A stretch of DNA of 8,363 nucleotides, taken from positions 1-8,363 of the forward strand of contig ASNI01000038.1 in assembly GCA_000404785.1 (NCBI GenBank), in the 5' to 3' direction. This DNA is from Cloacimonetes bacterium SCGC AAA252-N17 (GTDB lineage Bacteria; Cloacimonadota; Cloacimonadia; JGIOTU-2). The position numbers were made by a program, and so were the translations under genes. Below, piece after piece: positions 5,400 to 8,363 of the stretch. How positions within the stretch are numbered: the stretch's first letter is position 1; each line of letters starts with the position of its first letter. The notes below the pieces were generated by a model, which had not been told where the DNA came from, made no database searches, and saw only the letters and a list, made by a program, of their open reading frames with translations.

Positions 5400-6001
5400 T
5401 GAAACTCGTACTTGCTACTCATAATAAGGATAAAATAAAAGAGATCAAAGCTATCTTTCAAGAGCTTCCTATCGAGATATATACTTTTTCTGATTTTGAT
5501 CATTTTCCTGATGTGGTGGAAGATCATGATACTCTCGAAGGAAATGCAGAAAAAAAAGTTCGAGAAATTTATGAAATAACCGGCATGCCTGCATTGGCTG
5601 ATGATACAGGACTTTTTGTTGATGCAATGAACGGTGAACCAGGTGTGTTCAGTTCTCGTTATGCAGGTGAGAACGTAACCTATGCAGATAATAGAGAGAA
5701 ACTGCTCAAAGAAATGATCGATATTCCTGAAGGAAAACGTGATGCGGTTTTTAAAACTGTGATAGTGTTGATTGTTAATATGAATGGAAAATACGTTGTT
5801 GAAGGACGTTGCGAAGGTTATATCGGTTTCAAAGAAAAGGGCAATATGGGCTTTGGCTACGATTCCATATTTTATTTACATGATTCAGGAAAAAGCTTTG
5901 CAGAGCTTACTTTGGAAGAAAAGAATAAGATCAGTCATCGCGGACGTGCTTTGCAAAAAATAAAAAAAGTATTAGAAGAAATCGTAAGAAAACATAAATG
6001 A
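5399..6001 (+). CDS. rdgB: RdgB/HAM1 non-canonical purine NTP pyrophosphatase
   Basis: This enzyme hydrolyses dITP, ITP and XTP to the monophosphate plus pyrophosphate, keeping deaminated purines out of DNA and RNA. It has 200 residues, a full-length family member. Motifs in order: LATHNKDKIKEI at 5-16 (substrate-triphosphate binding THNxxK); DTLEGNAEKK (44-53); ALADDTGLFVDAMNGEPGVF at 65-84 with the catalytic/metal-binding Asp68-Asp69; SRYAGE (86-91); GFGYDSIF at 151-158 (Ser where many members have Pro); and SHRGRAL (179-185), which recognises the purine base. Its ATG shares a base with the Nudix stop, so the two nucleotide-cleaning enzymes are translationally coupled. A 12-nt gap containing AGGAT separates it from glnA. 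Confidence 0.96.
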   Translation: MKLVLATHNKDKIKEIKAIFQELPIEIYTFSDFDHFPDVVEDHDTLEGNAEKKVREIYEITGMPALADDTGLFVDAMNGEPGVFSSRYAGENVTYADNREKLLKEMIDIPEGKRDAVFKTVIVLIVNMNGKYVVEGRCEGYIGFKEKGNMGFGYDSIFYLHDSGKSFAELTLEEKNKISHRGRALQKIKKVLEEIVRKHK

Positions 6002-6013
6002 ATTTAGGATGAT

Positions 6014-7342
6014 ATGGATAAAAAAGATGTTCTAAAAAAAGTTAAGGAAGAGAATGTGAAGTATATTCTCCTCCAATTTTCCGATATGTACGGAGTGGTA
6101 AAAAGCATTACTATTCCTGTGAATCACCTTGAAGCTTCTCTCGATCATGGCACATGGTTTGATGGTTCATCTATAGAAGGTTTTGCCCGAATTGCAGAAA
6201 GCGATATGTACCTCATTCCTGATCCAGACACCTATGCTTTTATTCCATGGCTTACTTCTGAGTTTGGAAACACTGCACGATTTATCTGTGATGTCTATGG
6301 CCCGGATGGAAACCCTTTTCAAGGCGATCCGCGTTTTATTTTGAAAAAAGAACTTCTTGAAGCTGAGGAGATGGGATTTTCTTATAAAACCGGTCCGGAG
6401 ATAGAATTTTTCTTGCTAAAAAAAGATGGCGGACTGCATACCCTTCCTCATGATAAAGCAGGTTATTTTGATATGACCATGGACCAGGCATACGAAATTC
6501 GAAGAGAGATGACCTCGGTGTTGCAATCAATGGGGATCGATGTTGAGGCAACTCATCATGAAGTGGGTATCGGGCAGCATGAGATCGATTTTCGTTATGA
6601 CTATGCATTGAAAACAGCAGATAATGCCACCACGATCCGTTTCGCATTGAAAGCGATTGCTCAGAAATATAATCTACTTGCAACATTTATGCCCAAACCA
6701 ATCGCTGGAATCAATGGTAATGGAATGCATGTACATCAGAGTCTGTTCGATGCAGAAGGAAATAATGTATTTTTTGATGAAAAGAACAAATACCATCTTT
6801 CTGAGAAAGCATATCACTATCTTGCAGGACAACTCAAGCACATCAAGGGAATGACTGCAATCCTCAACCCAATTGTAAATTCCTATAAACGCCTTGTTGC
6901 CGGATATGAAGCCCCTGTGTATATCAGTTGGGCACGGACAAACAGATCGTCTCTTATAAGAATTCCCAGATATCTTGAGGGCAGGAGCCAGTCAACACGG
7001 CTTGAACTCCGCAGTCCCGATCCAAGCTGTAATATCTATCTTGCTTTTGCAGTGATGCTGAAGGCAGGTCTTGAGGGATTGACTCAGAAATTGCAACCAC
7101 CAAAACCAGTTGAAGAGGATGTGTATAACTTCAGTGATGCTAAGCTCGAAGAACTGAAAATAGACACACTTCCCGGCTCGCTGTTGCAGGCATTGTATGA
7201 GCTGAAAAGAGATGAACTTGTGAAAAAAGCACTTGGCACACACACTTTTGAGCGCTATGTGGAAGCCAAGAAAAAAGAGTGGGATGAGTTCCGCATACAG
7301 GTTACCAAGTGGGAGCTTGAAAGGTATCTGGAATTGTATTAA
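6014..7342 (+). CDS. glnA: Type I glutamine synthetase, GSI-alpha (Bacillus-like) form
   Basis: It makes glutamine from glutamate, ammonia and ATP as a dodecamer, the main route of ammonia assimilation. At 442 residues it matches the short GSI-alpha class. Visible landmarks: the Asp-50-loop region WFDGSSIEGFARIAESDMYL (48-67); metal ligands in GPEIEFFLL (127-135) and GQHEID (187-192); GINGNGMHVHQSL (232-244); the flap GYEAP (297-301) with Glu299; NRSSLIRIP (310-318); and ELRSPDPSCN (331-340). The adenylylation tyrosine loop and the extra segment of GSI-beta enzymes are missing, so control by GlnE adenylylation is not expected. The Arg in GFARI (Arg59) matches the residue used for glutamine feedback inhibition in Bacillus GlnA, so that control is plausible. 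AGGAT just upstream (6006-6010) is the ribosome binding site. It is the last gene of the run; no clear hairpin terminator follows. Confidence 0.97.
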   Translation: MDKKDVLKKVKEENVKYILLQFSDMYGVVKSITIPVNHLEASLDHGTWFDGSSIEGFARIAESDMYLIPDPDTYAFIPWLTSEFGNTARFICDVYGPDGNPFQGDPRFILKKELLEAEEMGFSYKTGPEIEFFLLKKDGGLHTLPHDKAGYFDMTMDQAYEIRREMTSVLQSMGIDVEATHHEVGIGQHEIDFRYDYALKTADNATTIRFALKAIAQKYNLLATFMPKPIAGINGNGMHVHQSLFDAEGNNVFFDEKNKYHLSEKAYHYLAGQLKHIKGMTAILNPIVNSYKRLVAGYEAPVYISWARTNRSSLIRIPRYLEGRSQSTRLELRSPDPSCNIYLAFAVMLKAGLEGLTQKLQPPKPVEEDVYNFSDAKLEELKIDTLPGSLLQALYELKRDELVKKALGTHTFERYVEAKKKEWDEFRIQVTKWELERYLELY

Positions 7343-7381
7343 ATGAAACCTATCGATTCCCACTCGCTCTATCTGGATGGT

Positions 7382-7410
7382 CTTCACTTCGTTTCAGGCT
7401 TCACTTCGTT
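7382..7410 (+). repeat. 12-bp direct repeat pair
   Basis: CTTCACTTCGTT occurs at 7382-7393 and again at 7399-7410, separated by 5 bp. It lies just downstream of glnA and is part of the repeat mosaic. No function is evident. Confidence 0.6.
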
Positions 7411-7446
7411 ACGCCCAGACAGGACGCCGTGACAAGAAAGAGAAAC

Positions 7447-7471
7447 CACGAACTTCACGAAATAACACGAA
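7447..7471 (+). repeat. CACGAA short tandem-like repeat
   Basis: Three CACGAA units start at 7447, 7456 and 7466, within ACCACGAACTTCACGAA followed by ATAACACGAA. Similar ACCACGAAGG-ACACGAAG-type intergenic repeats are common in candidate-phylum genomes (general recollection, not checked here). Translated in one frame they yield spurious His-Glu-rich peptides. Confidence 0.55.
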
Positions 7472-7496
7472 AATATAATCAAGAACAAAAGAAAAT

Positions 7497-7524
7497 TGTC
7501 ATTCTGGAGCGCAGCGAAGAATCT
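7497..7524 (+). repeat. SERSEES-type dispersed repeat fragment
   Basis: The segment around CATTCTGGAGCGCAGCGAAG and the following AATCT resembles the widely seen intergenic repeat that translates as xxSERSEES. Here it carries one extra G compared with the form I remember, and reads ILERSEES in one frame. Such fragments usually occur in many genomic copies and are frequently mis-annotated as small proteins. A possible degraded mirror half (GAGATCCTTTCCGTCTTC, 7552-7569) follows. Confidence 0.5.
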
Positions 7525-7586
7525 GGCAAAAACATTGATCTATCCTCTTGTGAGATCCTTTCCGTCTTCATTTCATTTCAGTCTTC

Positions 7587-7604
7587 GTCCGCCAGCTGGC
7601 GGAC
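7587..7604. repeat. 18-bp perfect palindrome
   Basis: GTCCGCCAGCTGGCGGAC is a perfect palindrome with no loop, and much more GC-rich than its surroundings. A near-copy of its right half, CTGGCAGAC, follows at 7611-7619 against CTGGCGGAC at 7596-7604. There is no T tract after it, so it is not a standard intrinsic terminator. It could be a repeat-element core or a protein-binding site. Confidence 0.75.
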
Positions 7605-7843
7605 TACGCACTGGCAGACTTGTGACAAGATAATCCTATTTTTTGGGAGCACATCGAGCATTAAGCCGACCGAGTCAGCTACTCCAAAAAACTATTTTCA
7701 TTCTTTAAAATTCTGCTCTAACAAACTATGGGAAAGAGAATATTTATCATCCTTTCCTCCCTTCTCCATCCTCCATCCTCCTTTATAATGTTCTTATACC
7801 TTGACGTTAAAATTACGGAAATTCAAATTCTTTTCCAAGAAAC

Positions 7844-7849
7844 GGAGGT
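7844..7849 (+). promoter_or_regulatory. Shine-Dalgarno site of the LUD-domain gene
   Basis: GGAGGT sits 3 nt before the ATG at 7853 and fixes that start. A TTGACG at 7801-7806 could be a -35 element, but the best -10 at 16-bp spacing (TCAAAT) matches only four of six positions, so the promoter is not assigned. Confidence 0.7.
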
Positions 7850-7852
7850 AAC

Positions 7853-8363
7853 ATGTCAGAATTCGTGGATTGGCATAATGAAGAAATGCTGAAGAAAGCA
7901 AAAGATGCTCTTGAAGCTCATAAATTTTTGGTGGAGCTTTGTGAGAGTGGTGAAGAAGCACGTAAAAAAGCACTCGCTCAATTGGATAAAGAATCTTCTA
8001 TTGGCATTGGCGGTTCAATGACAGTTCGGGAGATCGGTCTGTTTGATCATCTCAAAGATAATGGATATAACATCATAAACCCATACGTACCCGACCTTTC
8101 GCGTACGCAGGTATTTGATTTGCGCAGAAAAACACTCATGTCAGACTTCTTTCTGGCAGGATGCAATGCGATCACTTTAGAAGGAGAGATCGTGAATGTT
8201 GATGGATATGGAAATAGAGTAGCAGCGATCATATTTGGTCCAAATAAAGTATTTCTTTTTGCAGGTATGAACAAAATTGTGCTCGACAGGCAGCAGGCAT
8301 TGGACAGAATTTTCGATATTGCAGCGCCCATCAATGCAAAGCGTCTCAACAGAAAAACTCCCT
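7853..8363 (+). CDS. LUD-domain (DUF162/lactate-utilisation-like) protein, 3'-truncated by window edge
   Basis: The first 170 residues of a LUD-domain protein; the frame is still open at the end of the window. The N-terminal helical region (1-45, with NEEMLKKAKDALEAHKFLVE) leads into the Rossmann-like LUD core: SIGIGGSMTVREIGLFDHLK (49-68), RRKTLMSDFFLAGCNAITLEGEIV, then VDGYGNRVAAIIFGPNKVF and GMNKIVLDRQQALDRI. GGSMTVREIG and LEGEIVNVDGYGNRVA are typical of the stand-alone LUD subgroup annotated as DUF162/DUF1121-like. Characterised LUD proteins (LutB, LutC) take part in lactate oxidation with Fe-S partners, but lone LUD proteins have no proven role and no lutA or lutB is visible here. The start is supported by GGAGGT 3 nt upstream. 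A 510-bp repeat-rich gap isolates it from glnA, so it likely has its own promoter. Confidence 0.88.
   Translation, partial: MSEFVDWHNEEMLKKAKDALEAHKFLVELCESGEEARKKALAQLDKESSIGIGGSMTVREIGLFDHLKDNGYNIINPYVPDLSRTQVFDLRRKTLMSDFFLAGCNAITLEGEIVNVDGYGNRVAAIIFGPNKVFLFAGMNKIVLDRQQALDRIFDIAAPINAKRLNRKTP

Larger units (their letters stand above)
7343..7852. other. Gene-free intergenic region: mosaic of dispersed-repeat-like fragments
   Basis: About 510 bp between glnA and the LUD-domain gene with no convincing coding sequence. From left to right it holds a 12-bp direct repeat CTTCACTTCGTT (7382-7393 and 7399-7410); three CACGAA units at 9-10 bp spacing (7447, 7456, 7466); a segment (7497-7524) that reads like the widespread TCATTCTGAGCGCAGCGAAGAATCT-type bacterial repeat; an 18-bp perfect palindrome (7587-7604); and a pyrimidine-rich stretch (7750-7783) with CTCCATCCTCCATCCTCC. 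The 119-codon open frame at 7429-7788 translates these repeats (for example ILERSEES) and shows no family likeness. A TATAAT at 7784-7789 has no good -35 partner. Confidence 0.6.

Noticed and set aside
7429..7788. 119-codon open frame on + strand downstream of glnA
   Set aside because: It translates the CACGAA and SERSEES-type repeats, shows low-complexity Ser/His/Pro content and no family likeness, and starts within a repeat without a ribosome binding site.
7784..7829. TATAAT at 7784 or TTGACG at 7801 as promoter of the LUD-domain gene
   Set aside because: TATAAT lacks a -35 partner in the pyrimidine-rich stretch, and TTGACG has only a four-of-six -10 at 16 bp. Neither pair is convincing.

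Overview
The window is a stretch of AT-rich bacterial chromosome with tightly packed genes, all on the + strand. The gene content is mostly housekeeping: YbaB/EbfC, RecR, EF-P, a zinc-ribbon Nudix hydrolase, RdgB/HAM1 and a type I glutamine synthetase. The free-standing four-helix-bundle (23S intervening-sequence type) gene, the LUD/DUF162 protein, the intergenic repeat fragments and the Bacillus-like form of glutamine synthetase suggest an uncultivated anaerobe-type lineage such as Cloacimonadota or another FCB-related candidate phylum. That placement is an inference from gene style only. Nothing in the window, such as an rRNA gene, fixes the taxonomy.

Layout. (1) Positions 1-2035 hold three coupled genes: the 3' part of a COG2426 small membrane transport-like protein, a cyclic-nucleotide-binding (CNB) domain protein with a coiled-coil tail and no DNA-binding domain, and an AI-2E/PerM-family membrane protein. 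(2) Positions 2036-2711 are an AT-rich insertion-like zone. A four-helix-bundle gene is bracketed by a perfect 17-bp inverted repeat and further inverted repeats, and the whole is enclosed by a 32-bp direct repeat with one mismatch. (3) Positions 2712-3293 encode a TerB-like protein with its own strong Shine-Dalgarno site. (4) Positions 3383-7342 are a six-gene run with overlaps or gaps of 13 nt or less: ybaB/ebfC, recR, efp, nudix, rdgB, glnA. The ybaB gene is split by a +1 frame change at an A8 tract. (5) Positions 7343-7852 contain no convincing gene and are a mosaic of dispersed-repeat-like fragments. (6) From 7853 a LUD-domain (DUF162) gene runs off the end of the window.

How the genes may work together: the central run joins recombinational repair (RecR with its frequent partner YbaB), rescue of stalled translation (EF-P), nucleotide clean-up (Nudix, RdgB) and nitrogen assimilation (GlnA). 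The first cluster puts a cyclic-nucleotide sensor between two membrane proteins. The items most worth a second look are the IVS-like element with its nested inverted and direct repeats, and the A8 frameshift in ybaB, which is either an assembly error, a lesion or slippage-dependent expression.
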